Assembly (NCBI RefSeq): GCF_000190595.1
Contig: NC_015167.1
Coordinates: 1,229,501-1,293,500, forward strand
Source: Cellulophaga lytica DSM 7489
GTDB lineage: Bacteria; Bacteroidota; Bacteroidia; Flavobacteriales; Flavobacteriaceae
Direction of reading: 5' to 3'
Length of the DNA: 64,000 bases
The position numbers and the translations under genes are program-made. The notes under the pieces were generated by a model, which saw only the letters and a list, made by a program, of their open reading frames with translations, had not been told where the DNA came from and did no database searches. Positions 24,601 through 32,726 of this stretch are shown piece after piece (the first letter of the stretch is position 1; each line of letters starts with the position of its first letter).

Positions 24601-27165
24601 TGTTAACAACATCCCTTTAGACTTATCGCCTTTTGGCACATTAAGCCCTATATAAGTTTGGTAAGGAGAGTATTCTTTAGTAAAAACATCTGTACTAAAA
24701 TCTCCTCCGTTTTCATAAACTTTAGTTACAAAAGATGCTTTTAACATTCCTGGAGGGTTACTCTCTAATTGTGGATTTATAGCGAAATTAGCTTTACCCT
24801 CTGCATCTATTTTACCATTATAAACCATTTGTTCTTCTGCAGAAAAACCTCTACTTGGATCATCAAAAATATAGCCTGGGTAATTTTTAAATTTTGTTTC
24901 TACCGCATTAAATTTAGCAGCTATATCTGTATTTAAATTTTTTGCAATTGCACCGTGCAACCACTTAACTTCCATTGTTCCTTTTATTGGTTTTCCTCCT
25001 TTTAAGATGCCCTTTCCAAAATCGTTTTTAATTTTTAACCTATTTGGTTTAATGGTTTCAATTTTAATGGTTTTTGTGAACTGCGCACCTCCTACAGATA
25101 CTTTTGCCAACCAGTCTCCTGTCATAGCATCTTCATCTGTCTGTATAGGAAAACTATAAAAATTATTTACACCTACAGTTTTTACCTCTCTATGAACCAC
25201 ATCATTATATGGGTCTAACAATTCTAATTTTACAGGATGATTTGCTGGTAATTTATTTGCATTATCATTTAAAACAAAAGACAAGTACAACATATCTCCT
25301 GGACGCCAAACACCACGTTCTCCAAAAATATACCCTTTAATTCCTTTTTGTAATTTAACACCATTTACTTTAAACTTACTTACAGATAATGCGTTACCGT
25401 CATTAAGTTTAACGTAAGTTTTTTGCCCCTTAAACTCTGCTACTGCAAAAAATGCTAAGTGGTCTGCATCAAAAAAAGAAACTCCTTCTGCACTTGTTGT
25501 TACAGTACCTAATGCCTGTTGCTGGTAATTGTAAAAAGTAACTTTGGCACCTACTATTGGCTTGGCTGTTACTAGGTCTGATGTTGCAACAAAATAGCTG
25601 TTATTAATTCCTTTTTTTACAGTAACACCTATATCTGTGGCCAAAACATTAATTCCTACTTTTTTATTTACATAGTATGATGTGTGACAAGGATTTTCTC
25701 TTTCACTCCAGCTATAATCATTGTTGTAGTAACTTTCAGAATTATCCCAATAGCTACTTTCAGTTTCTTCATCAAAATCATCATTGTCTTCCTCTTCATC
25801 AAAAGGACTAAAGTTTGTGCCATCACTACAAGTATATAAACTGTATTGCGGTTTAAATGAAAACTCTACTCTGTAAATAGCTCCTTTTTCTGGTGTTATT
25901 AAGTTTGTTAAGTCTAAAGCATGTGCTTGCCATTTACCACTATTTACCGTAAGCTCATCTATTAATTCTAGTTTTTTACTTGCAATTGGCCTTGCAACTC
26001 TACGTAATTGGTTGTTACCACCTAACTCTGTTACTTGTAAAAACTGAAGTACATTGTTTTCATAAATACGAAATACCTTAACATCTACAGCTTTTAAGTT
26101 TACGGCCTCAAAATTTACTTTTAAGTTGGTAGATGATGGCAAAATAACACCGTTAGACAACGCTCTAACCTGTGGTTTAATTTGCTCAAAAGCTATACGC
26201 TCTGTATATTTTTTTTTAAGTTTTACACCGTCTCCTCTTTGTATACCATCAAAAACCTCTAACAATAAGGATCCTGTGTGGTTTTGTGACGGGTATAGGT
26301 ATAATGTATTTCCTTTAATAGAGAATTTAGGGTTTGCATCATTCTCTAAAACTACTAACCCTTTTAAATTTTGACCTTTTTTTAATGGGTCTGAAAAATT
26401 AATTTTTACAACCGGACTACTTGTTTGTCTTACATCTACGTTTAATATTGAAAAGTTGTTTTTACCAGGAATCACAACATCAATTTTACCCTTTGTGTCA
26501 ATATCAAAAGAGTTACCATCATAAGCCAATTCTAACTTTTCATCTTCTTTGTACCTTTTAATACTATCTAACTTAAACTGAAACTGAGTTCCATTTTTAG
26601 GGTTGTTATTATATTTAAAAGCTAACTTTTTACCTTTATAAGTAGCAGTGGTTAGTTTTTTTACGGTTTCTAGAGTTAAAACGTCTGCAGACCTTAATTG
26701 CAAGTCTATATATTGATATTCTTTTGAGTATGCCTGCATAGGACTTAACGTTACACTAAACTCTTGCTTTATTGTATTAACAGAAAAAGCAAACTCTTCT
26801 AAATCACTAGGAATATCTTTATAAATTTCTTTTAAGTTTACTAAAAAGGTATACTCAGTATTCTGCTTTAAAGCTTTTGACGGAGTAAAAACTATAGTAT
26901 TTTCATTTATAGCTTTTATTTTTCCTGATGCACTAGGAGAAATATCTAAAATACTTGAGCTTAAATCTTTACCATTTGTCCAATCATTTACAGGCTTACT
27001 TAAAACAATTTGCACTGGTGCTTTTGTAGAAATAATACCTTGTGTATACTCAGACACATACTCTGCATATTTTGCAGCGGACTCTGCATCTACAGTTGTG
27101 ACCTTTTTTTTACACCCAAAAAAAAGGGCTAAACATAAAACAAAAAAGATAGACTTGGTTTTCAT
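21655..27165 (-). CDS. Alpha-2-macroglobulin family lipoprotein
   Basis: 1836 residues. The lipoprotein signal ends LFFGC (Cys18), so it is anchored, probably to the outer membrane, facing the periplasm. MG-type beta domains follow. An acidic low-complexity insertion (about 450-495, SPFDEEEDNDDFDEETESS...) and the A2M domain (VLRPEETINVKVSEKDGKAMTYTIAIVDEGLLDLT) come next. The thioester motif is GCVEQ with Cys1394 and Gln1397, followed by the helical TED domain (GGLSYWPGQSNANDWGTTYAGHF). Bacterial A2Ms trap attacking proteases by thioester-mediated cross-linking and work alongside PBP1C in periplasmic defence. The intact CxEQ suggests a functional trap. Confidence 0.94.
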   Translation of the reverse strand: MKTKSIFFVLCLALFFGCKKKVTTVDAESAAKYAEYVSEYTQGIISTKAPVQIVLSKPVNDWTNGKDLSSSILDISPSASGKIKAINENTIVFTPSKALKQNTEYTFLVNLKEIYKDIPSDLEEFAFSVNTIKQEFSVTLSPMQAYSKEYQYIDLQLRSADVLTLETVKKLTTATYKGKKLAFKYNNNPKNGTQFQFKLDSIKRYKEDEKLELAYDGNSFDIDTKGKIDVVIPGKNNFSILNVDVRQTSSPVVKINFSDPLKKGQNLKGLVVLENDANPKFSIKGNTLYLYPSQNHTGSLLLEVFDGIQRGDGVKLKKKYTERIAFEQIKPQVRALSNGVILPSSTNLKVNFEAVNLKAVDVKVFRIYENNVLQFLQVTELGGNNQLRRVARPIASKKLELIDELTVNSGKWQAHALDLTNLITPEKGAIYRVEFSFKPQYSLYTCSDGTNFSPFDEEEDNDDFDEETESSYWDNSESYYNNDYSWSERENPCHTSYYVNKKVGINVLATDIGVTVKKGINNSYFVATSDLVTAKPIVGAKVTFYNYQQQALGTVTTSAEGVSFFDADHLAFFAVAEFKGQKTYVKLNDGNALSVSKFKVNGVKLQKGIKGYIFGERGVWRPGDMLYLSFVLNDNANKLPANHPVKLELLDPYNDVVHREVKTVGVNNFYSFPIQTDEDAMTGDWLAKVSVGGAQFTKTIKIETIKPNRLKIKNDFGKGILKGGKPIKGTMEVKWLHGAIAKNLNTDIAAKFNAVETKFKNYPGYIFDDPSRGFSAEEQMVYNGKIDAEGKANFAINPQLESNPPGMLKASFVTKVYENGGDFSTDVFTKEYSPYQTYIGLNVPKGDKSKGMLLTDIKHNFEVVSVDQNGKPKATKNLKVAIYKIQWRWWWETSEDNLTHYGNSGYRNKIFETTISTNSKGKGNFEFELKYPDWGRYLVRVEDENGGHATGKAVYIDWPGWAGKSKKNDPSAATMLLFSSDKEKYNVGETATFTFPSSENGRALVTVENGNEVLESLWVEAQKGETKFTIPMTKEFTPNVFIHISLLQPHASTQNDLPIRMYGVIPISVENKETKLEPEIEMPDVLRPEETINVKVSEKDGKAMTYTIAIVDEGLLDLTRFKTPNPWGTFYANEALGVKTWDIYDDVIGAFGGRINQVFAIGGDDELAGAKNKKANRFEPMVVHLGPFKLEKGQTKAHKIKIPKYVGSVRTMVVAADSEKEAYGSQEKTTPVRKPLMILASLPRKITPGESVILPVTVFAMEKKVKNVTVKIKENKAFTIEAGNSKSLKFTTPDEKMAYFVLKVSDFKGIGKVVVEASGNGEKASFEIPIDVVNPNPVTAEATSYVLNANSSKTISLETFGVDGTNTASVELSTLPPMNFNGRMQYLIRYPHGCVEQTTSGAFPQLFLADIFDMPKSKKEKVQKNVEMAINRLAGFQKSNGGLSYWPGQSNANDWGTTYAGHFMLEAEKRGYVLPIGFKSKWITYQKNIAKQYRTSGRYTLLPQAYRLYTLALAGSADVASMNRLQETKDLSNQSKLRLAAAYALIGQKSVAAKLMNSATLDFTNSKHNYGTYGSTERNKAMALETMSIMENKKASQQLAKEIAEALNSDKYMSTQSTAYSLLAMAKFADMVGGKGIKATLKVNGKRDNVSTSKTLANRALSIKKGSNSVEIKNNEGNTLYVTLVNSGKLPVGQEKTVQNNLSVNVVYKSRNGNVIDASQIQQGTDFVAEVVLKNTTNSKIEDVALTEIFPSGWEIVNTRFTDFGSFAENNVTYTDLRDDRANFYFDLRENETKSFRVLLNASYLGTYYLPGVQAEAMYDNDYLVRTKGRWVEVVK

Positions 27166-27351
27166 AAAAAAATTAGTTTTGGTAAAAGTACTATTTAAAA
27201 TACATAGAATACTCCCTGTAAACTGGGTATTATCCTGTTAAAAATAAATTATTTAACAACAACGTATTTATTTATCCTTTTGTTGCCACTTTTTATTTAT
27301 CTTAACCATAAATTAAACCAACTTAACCATTAAACCTCTTTTACACTAACC

Positions 27352-27822
27352 ATGTTAAAAAAGTTAACTTACGTATTACTAGTCCTTATAACCTCTATTG
27401 TTTTTAGCTGCTCTAAAGATAATTTAGAAGATGAAATTAACTTAATGAGCAATGCAGAGCTAGAAAACAACTTGTTCATACAAGTTAATTCTCATAGAGA
27501 ATCTTTAGGTTTACAGCCATTAAAAACAAGTACTATTGCTAAAAAATATGCTACATCACATAGCGAGTATATGGCTAACACAAAAGATTTAAGCCATGCT
27601 AATTTTGAGGAAAGGGCAAAAGCCATAGCCAATGAAACCGGAGCCAATTACATAGCAGAAAACATTGCTAGTAGTTACACATCTGCTCAAGAAACATTGC
27701 AAAGTTGGCTACAAAGTGAAGGACATAAAGCCAATTTAGAAGGAGATTACACCCACACAGGTATTAGTGTTATGCACAAACAAAACGGCGATTATTATTA
27801 TACCCAACTTTTTTACAAGTAA
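27352..27822 (+). CDS. CAP-domain (SCP/PR-1) lipoprotein
   Basis: 156 residues. Lipobox VFSC (Cys20). The CAP domain spans about 38-155: LFIQVNSHRESLGLQPLKTSTIAKKYATSHSEYMAN, then LSHANFEERAKAI, AENIASSYTSAQETLQSWLQSEGHKANLEG and YTHTGISVM. His and Glu of the CAP cavity are present (SHANF, AENI, GHKANL). Bacterial CAP proteins are secreted, with proposed peptidoglycan, lipid-binding or protease roles. It is followed by a close paralogue (27993), so this is a tandem duplication. Confidence 0.9.
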   Translation: MLKKLTYVLLVLITSIVFSCSKDNLEDEINLMSNAELENNLFIQVNSHRESLGLQPLKTSTIAKKYATSHSEYMANTKDLSHANFEERAKAIANETGANYIAENIASSYTSAQETLQSWLQSEGHKANLEGDYTHTGISVMHKQNGDYYYTQLFYK

Positions 27823-27992
27823 AAATATCATTGGTAACTACAATTAACTTTTAATAATGCACTTAATCTAAAAAAAAACATTTCACCGTTTTTAATTCGT
27901 CATACATAGTATTTAACACTAACACAAGCACTTATACTTATACCTTTACAACAACTATATTTTTTAAATGAAAATTGATTGTTATGTGTAAG

Positions 27993-28454
27993 ATGAAAAT
28001 TCCCCTAATTTCTCTTTTGCTTATTTTTTTTATAAGCTGTAATAAAACTGATGGTGTAGATGAACTTTATGAAGAAGTTGCAGCAACTCAAATGGAGGCT
28101 GAACTAATTACTTTAATTAACAACCACAGAACCAATATTGGCTTAGAAAAATTACAAATAAGTAATAATGCTTACAGGTACGCTAAAGAGCACAATATTT
28201 ATATGATAAAAATTAATGCTATTAATCATGATAATTTTATAGAAAGAGCAGAAAATTTATCTTCTGAAACTAATGCAACTTTAGTAGCAGAAAATGTAGC
28301 AAACCAATACAGTAACGCCCAACAAATACTAAACGCTTGGCTAAATAGTCCTAACCATAAAGATAATATAGAAACCAATTATGAGTATACAGGAATTTGT
28401 ATACTTACAAACACCAACGGTGAACACTACGTTACCCAAATCTTATACAAGTAA
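27993..28454 (+). CDS. CAP-domain (SCP/PR-1) lipoprotein, tandem paralogue
   Basis: 153 residues from the ATG at 27993, where MKIPLISLLLIFFISCNK forms a clean lipoprotein signal (Cys16); the ATG at 27984 is an alternative. The CAP domain mirrors its neighbour: LITLINNHRTNIGLEKLQISNNAYRYAKEHNIYM, INHDNFIERAENL, AENVANQYSNAQQILNAWLNSPNHKDNIE and YEYTGICIL. The 170 bases between the two genes are AT-rich without a strong terminator. Confidence 0.88.
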   Translation: MKIPLISLLLIFFISCNKTDGVDELYEEVAATQMEAELITLINNHRTNIGLEKLQISNNAYRYAKEHNIYMIKINAINHDNFIERAENLSSETNATLVAENVANQYSNAQQILNAWLNSPNHKDNIETNYEYTGICILTNTNGEHYVTQILYK

Positions 28455-28480
28455 CACGCGGTTAAACTATTTTCTTTTCT

Positions 28481-28488
28481 TAAATTTG
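28481..28488 (+). promoter_or_regulatory. -7 element upstream of hydroxyanthranilate dioxygenase
   Basis: TAAATTTG matches TAnnTTTG, 33 bases before the ATG at 28521. Confidence 0.5.
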
Positions 28489-28520
28489 ATAAGCATTGTT
28501 GCTAACAAAAGAAAAGATAT

Positions 28521-29063
28521 ATGGCTATAAAAGCACCCTTTAATTTAAACAAATGGATCTCTGAAAATAGAGATACTTTAAAGCCACCTGTAGGTAATAA
28601 AAACTTATATAAAGATGCAGGTGATTATATAGTTATGGTTGTAGCAGGCCCAAACGCCAGAAAAGACTACCACTATAATGAAACCGAAGAACTTTTTTAC
28701 CAACTAGAAGGTACTATAGAAGTACACATACAAGAAGACGGTAAAAAGAAAACTATGCAACTAGGCCCTGGAGATATGTACCTGCACCCCGCAAAAGTAC
28801 CACATTCTCCTGTACGCCACAAAGACTCTATTGGCTTAGTTATAGAACGCAAAAGAAACAACCTTGGTGTAGATGATGGTTTACTTTGGTATTGTGACAA
28901 TTGTAACCACAAACTTTATGAAGCTTATTTTACCTTAAACGATATTGAAAAAGACTTTCTAAGTCATTTTAAAATATTTTATGGTTCTAAAGAACACCGT
29001 ACTTGCAACAACTGCGGCACTGTAATGCCTGTAGATAGTAGGTATACGGCAGATGAAGATTAG
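28521..29063 (+). CDS. 3-hydroxyanthranilate 3,4-dioxygenase
   Basis: 180 residues, full length for bacterial HAAO. The cupin metal site is visible: DYHYNETEELFYQ (His and Glu ligands) and LHPAKVPHSPVR (third His). The C-terminal rubredoxin-like iron site has two CxxC pairs (YCDNCNHKL and TCNNCGTV). The enzyme opens 3-hydroxyanthranilate to 2-amino-3-carboxymuconate semialdehyde in the kynurenine route. It lies 115 bases before an ALDH7-type dehydrogenase, but separate promoters suggest independent transcription. Confidence 0.96.
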   Translation: MAIKAPFNLNKWISENRDTLKPPVGNKNLYKDAGDYIVMVVAGPNARKDYHYNETEELFYQLEGTIEVHIQEDGKKKTMQLGPGDMYLHPAKVPHSPVRHKDSIGLVIERKRNNLGVDDGLLWYCDNCNHKLYEAYFTLNDIEKDFLSHFKIFYGSKEHRTCNNCGTVMPVDSRYTADED

Positions 29064-29105
29064 CTACCAAAGCATAAAAATTCCTAAAACAAACCAATAC
29101 CTAGT

Positions 29106-29139
29106 TTTGTTAAACAAAGAACATTTATTTGTAACTTTG
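29106..29139 (+). promoter_or_regulatory. Promoter of the ALDH7-type gene
   Basis: TTTG at 29106-29109 and TAACTTTG (TAnnTTTG) at 29132-29139 make a flavobacterial -33/-7 pair with a 22-base spacer, upstream of the ATG at 29178. Confidence 0.6.
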
Positions 29140-29177
29140 TGTGAAACGTAACAATTTTTAATATAAAAGTTATAAAA

Positions 29178-30731
29178 ATGTCAGAAATAGCAGCATCTTT
29201 TGGAATAGAAAGCGCCTTAAAAGAATTGGGCCTTAAAGATATTAATGAAGGAACTTCTACCGGTTCTAATAATTTCTCTAACGGAGACATTATAGAAAGT
29301 TATTCCCCAGTAGACGGCAAACTTATTGGTAAAGTAAAAGCTACCACAAAAGAAGATTACAATATTGTAATGCAAACTGCTACTAGTGCTTTTAAAACCT
29401 GGAGGACAATGCCAGCTCCACAACGTGGAGAAATTGTACGTCAGTTTGGAGAAAAATTAAGAGAAAAAAAAGAAGCGCTTGGTAAACTTGTATCTTATGA
29501 AATGGGAAAAAGCTACCAAGAAGGTTTAGGTGAAGTTCAAGAAATGATAGATATATGCGACTTTGCTGTTGGATTATCTAGACAACTACACGGACTAACA
29601 ATGCACTCTGAGCGTCCAGGACATAGAATGTATGAGCAATACCACCCACTTGGCGTAGTTGGTATTATATCTGCATTTAATTTTCCTGTTGCTGTGTGGG
29701 CTTGGAATACTGCTTTAGCTTGGATTTGCGGAGATGTATGCGTTTGGAAACCTAGCGAAAAAACACCTATGTGTGGCGTAGCATGCCAAAACATTGCTGC
29801 AGAAGTTTTTGCTGCTAATAACTTGCCAGAAGGTATTTGTAACTTAATAAATGGCGATTATAAGGTTGGTGAAATGATGACTAAAGACACCCGTATTCCT
29901 CTAGTTTCTGCCACAGGATCTACAAGAATGGGTAAAATTGTTGCTAAAGAGGTTGCTGGGCGTTTGGGTAAATCTTTGTTAGAATTAGGCGGTAACAACG
30001 CCATTATTGTTACACCAGATGCAGATATAAAAATGACTGTTATTGGCGCTGTATTTGGTGCTGTTGGTACTGCTGGCCAACGTTGCACATCTACACGTAG
30101 GTTAATTATACATGACTCTATTTATGATAAGGTAAAAGATGCCGTTATTAGTGCATACAATCAGCTGCGTATTGGTAATCCTTTAGATGAAAATAACCAC
30201 GTTGGACCAATTATAGATAAAGATGCAGTAAAAATGTATCAAGATGCTTTAGACAAAGTTGTTAAAGAAGGTGGCAACATTGTAGTAGAAGGCGGTGTTT
30301 TAGAAGGAGAAGGTTATGAAAGTGGTTGCTATGTTAAACCAGCAATTGCAGAAGCTAAAAACTCTTTTGAAATTGTACAACATGAAACGTTTGCTCCTAT
30401 TTTATACTTATTAAAATATTCTGGTGGTGTAGAAAATGCCCTAGAAATGCAAAACGGTGTTGCACAAGGCTTGTCTTCTGCAATTATGACTAATAATTTA
30501 CGAGAAGCAGAACACTTTTTATCTGTTCAAGGATCTGACTGTGGTATTGCTAATGTAAACATTGGTACCTCTGGTGCAGAAATAGGTGGTGCTTTTGGTG
30601 GCGAAAAAGAAACTGGAGGAGGACGAGAGTCTGGTTCAGATGCTTGGAAAGTATATATGAGAAGACAAACAAATACTATTAACTATACTACAGAATTACC
30701 ACTGGCACAAGGAATTAAATTTAACTTGTAA
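29178..30731 (+). CDS. ALDH7-type aldehyde dehydrogenase
   Basis: 517 residues. Family 7 (antiquitin, L-aminoadipate-semialdehyde dehydrogenase) signatures are seen: HSERPGHRMYEQYHPLGVVG, AFNFPVAVWAWNTALA, LLELGGNNAI with the general-base Glu269, GTAGQRCTSTRR with catalytic Cys303, and IGTSGAEIGGAFGGEKETGG. It oxidises aminoadipate semialdehyde (piperideine-6-carboxylate) with NAD+ in lysine catabolism. Because it sits after HAAO, a role in oxidising a kynurenine-route semialdehyde cannot be excluded, although family membership favours lysine. A strong terminator follows. Confidence 0.93.
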   Translation: MSEIAASFGIESALKELGLKDINEGTSTGSNNFSNGDIIESYSPVDGKLIGKVKATTKEDYNIVMQTATSAFKTWRTMPAPQRGEIVRQFGEKLREKKEALGKLVSYEMGKSYQEGLGEVQEMIDICDFAVGLSRQLHGLTMHSERPGHRMYEQYHPLGVVGIISAFNFPVAVWAWNTALAWICGDVCVWKPSEKTPMCGVACQNIAAEVFAANNLPEGICNLINGDYKVGEMMTKDTRIPLVSATGSTRMGKIVAKEVAGRLGKSLLELGGNNAIIVTPDADIKMTVIGAVFGAVGTAGQRCTSTRRLIIHDSIYDKVKDAVISAYNQLRIGNPLDENNHVGPIIDKDAVKMYQDALDKVVKEGGNIVVEGGVLEGEGYESGCYVKPAIAEAKNSFEIVQHETFAPILYLLKYSGGVENALEMQNGVAQGLSSAIMTNNLREAEHFLSVQGSDCGIANVNIGTSGAEIGGAFGGEKETGGGRESGSDAWKVYMRRQTNTINYTTELPLAQGIKFNL

Positions 30732-30750
30732 CTAGTTTAATACAACATAC

Positions 30751-30788
30751 AAAGCCGCTGCATACAATTGTATACAGCGGCTTTTTTT
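30751..30788 (+). terminator. Terminator of ALDH7-type gene
   Basis: AAAGCCGCTG and CAGCGGCTTT form the outer stem, extended by ATACAATTGTAT, and are followed by TTTTTTT. Position and strength fit a classical intrinsic terminator. Confidence 0.88.
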
Positions 30789-30830
30789 GTAATCACTAAA
30801 TAAACTTAGCTAACTAACTAATATTATAAT

Positions 30831-30883
30831 GAAAAAAACCCAAATTCAATGCCGCACTTTGCGGGAGAACAGGGTTTTTTTCC
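30831..30883. other. Nested two-hairpin element, possible structured RNA or terminator
   Basis: An outer stem AAAAAAACCC/GGGTTTTTTT (about 30833-30842 and 30872-30881) encloses a compact hairpin CCGCA-CTT-TGCGG (30852-30864). A TATAAT-like box precedes it. It may be a second terminator, an attenuator or a small RNA. It is not part of a recognised riboswitch class known to me. Confidence 0.5.
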
Positions 30884-31115
30884 TACTATGATACCATAAA
30901 AGTAATATTAATATTTCTACGTTTTGCATAGAATTATATATTTACAAGCAAACAATGTATATCTGGTAGGTTTTAGTACATAACTGGTAAGTTAAACTGC
31001 AAAAAGTAAAAAATTCATTAAAAAAAGTTTAAGAATGCGTATTTCTTTAACATTTTTAACATTTTAAATAATTTTTTTTTACATTGTAGCGTAAACACAA
31101 AAAAACCAGACCATT

Positions 31116-32033
31116 ATGACAAAAAAACTAATGTATCTACTCGGAATTATTATCACAATTCTGGTAGGAACTTACTTTTTTATTACGTGCTGTACATGTT
31201 GCGGATTTGCAACTACAGATTCAAATACTGTAACAGACACAAATGAAGAAGTTCAAACCCCAATTGAACCAAAAGCAACCGCTTATCCTTTTTCTTTAAA
31301 AGGAAATGGTTTTGAATTTGACAGCAATGACAATTTTAACTTTAAAAGCTCAGAATTTGCATACCAAGAGCCATTATCTGAAAATGTAAATAAAGGTGTA
31401 GTTGCAATACAACAGTACATAGATAAAGATCCTAAAAACGCAGTTACCATTACAGGCTACTACACGGCTGAAGAAGAGAACAAGTCTGCTTACCCAAACT
31501 TAGGTATAGCCAGGGCAAATACCATTAAAAATTATGTAGTTGCAAGCGGCGTACCCTCTTCTAAATTAAATATTTCCGGACAATTAATGAATTCTATGGT
31601 ACCTAAAGATAGTATTTATATTGGTCCAGTTGCCTATGACGCTGTTATAGCAGAAGACAACACAGCACAAATGGATGCTCTTTACTTAAAAATTAAATCC
31701 AATCCATTAGTTCTTCATTTTAAAACAGGACAGGCAGCCATAAATTTAACTGCAGAACAGAGACAAAAAATAGCAGATATATCTACATATTTAGATAAAG
31801 TAGAAGGAGCAATGTGCAATGTAGTTGGCCATACTGATAATACAGGAGACCGAACAACAAATATTGGCCTTGGACTTAAAAGAGCAGAATTTGCTAAAGA
31901 ATACCTAACAAACAACGGCATTTCTCCTTCTAAAATAAACACATCTTCTAAAGGCCCTGATGAGCCTATAGCAACCAATGACACAGAAGAAGGTAAAGCT
32001 CAAAATAGAAGAACAGTAATAACATTAAAATAA
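31116..32033 (+). CDS. OmpA-family protein with two OmpA-like domains
   Basis: 305 residues. The N-terminal hydrophobic helix (1-30) includes an unusual Cys cluster TCCTCCGF. A first, degenerate OmpA-like domain (about 85-165: AIQQYIDKDPKNAVTITGYYTAEEENKS... IARANTIKNYVVASGVPSSKLNISG) is followed by a canonical one (about 195-300: LHFKTGQAAINLTAEQRQKIADISTYL, VVGHTDNTGDRTTNIGLGLKRAEFAKEYL, GPDEPIATNDTEEGKAQNRRTVITL). The canonical domain should bind peptidoglycan. It is cotranscribed with the next gene, 20 bases away. Confidence 0.9.
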   Translation: MTKKLMYLLGIIITILVGTYFFITCCTCCGFATTDSNTVTDTNEEVQTPIEPKATAYPFSLKGNGFEFDSNDNFNFKSSEFAYQEPLSENVNKGVVAIQQYIDKDPKNAVTITGYYTAEEENKSAYPNLGIARANTIKNYVVASGVPSSKLNISGQLMNSMVPKDSIYIGPVAYDAVIAEDNTAQMDALYLKIKSNPLVLHFKTGQAAINLTAEQRQKIADISTYLDKVEGAMCNVVGHTDNTGDRTTNIGLGLKRAEFAKEYLTNNGISPSKINTSSKGPDEPIATNDTEEGKAQNRRTVITLK

Positions 32034-32053
32034 ACACACAAACTATCTTAAAT

Positions 32054-32653
32054 ATGGAAAACACAAACATCTGGTGCTGGATTATACCTGCTTTAGTAGG
32101 CATAATTTGTGCAATTCTTGGCTATCTGTTAGGCAAAGGCAATAAAGAGATTATAGACAACTCTGAAGACTTACAGTTATGGAAAGACAAAAACAGTAAG
32201 CTAACAACAGACAAAGACCAACTTACCGCTAAAAATACACAATTACAGGCAGATTTAGATACTTGTAGAGCTAAAGCCAAAGAAGCTGCCAAAGCAGTTG
32301 TTACACCACCTGTAGCTGCAATGGCACCAACTCCAACACAAGATGCCGGCATTGCTTTTGATGCTGCTGCAGCAAAAGCTGTTTTTGGTAAAAAAGTAAA
32401 ACAAGACGATTTAAAACTAGTAGAAGGAATTGGACCTAAAATTGAAGGTCTTTTTCATACGTTTGATATTAAAACTTGGAAAGCATTATCTGAAGCTACA
32501 GTAGCTAAGTGCCAAGAAGTTTTAAACTCTGGTGGAGAACGTTATAGAATACATGACCCATCTTCATGGCCAATGCAAGCAAAAATGTGCTATGAAGGCA
32601 AATGGGCCGATTTGCAAAAATGGCAAAGTGAGCACAAACACGGTAAACTATAA
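32054..32653 (+). CDS. Membrane-anchored coiled-coil protein with helix-hairpin-helix domain
   Basis: 199 residues. N-terminal TM (about 4-25), coiled coil (about 40-75, LWKDKNSKLTTDKDQLTAKNTQLQADLD), Ala/Pro linker, then DDLKLVEGIGPKIEGLFHTFDIKTWKALSEATVAKCQEVL (about 118-157). This is a helix-hairpin-helix of the kind used for non-specific DNA binding. The Trp-rich C terminus ends KWADLQKWQSEHKHG. In Bacteroidota this architecture follows an OmpA protein repeatedly; its role is unknown. Confidence 0.85.
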   Translation: MENTNIWCWIIPALVGIICAILGYLLGKGNKEIIDNSEDLQLWKDKNSKLTTDKDQLTAKNTQLQADLDTCRAKAKEAAKAVVTPPVAAMAPTPTQDAGIAFDAAAAKAVFGKKVKQDDLKLVEGIGPKIEGLFHTFDIKTWKALSEATVAKCQEVLNSGGERYRIHDPSSWPMQAKMCYEGKWADLQKWQSEHKHGKL

Positions 32654-32672
32654 CAACATCAACAACCAAGCA

Positions 32673-32712
32673 AAAAACCCCAATTCCTTATAAGAATTGG
32701 GGTTTTGTTTTA
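32673..32712. terminator. Bidirectional terminator
   Basis: AAAACCCCAATTC and GAATTGGGGTTTT form a perfect 13-bp stem with a seven-base loop, flanked by A-run and T-run. It ends both the OmpA operon and the convergent desaturase gene. Confidence 0.88.
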
Positions 32713-32726
32713 TGTATAAAACGGTA

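Larger units (their letters stand above)
30732..31115 (+). other. 384-base intergenic stretch between ALDH7 and ompA-like genes
   Basis: It holds the ALDH terminator (30751-30788), a second nested hairpin element (30831-30883) and an AT-rich leader with repeated TTTAACATTTT units just before the OmpA-like gene. No longer ORF is present. A 20-codon frame starting at the ATG at 30830 runs through the hairpin to a stop near 30890. Confidence 0.6.
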
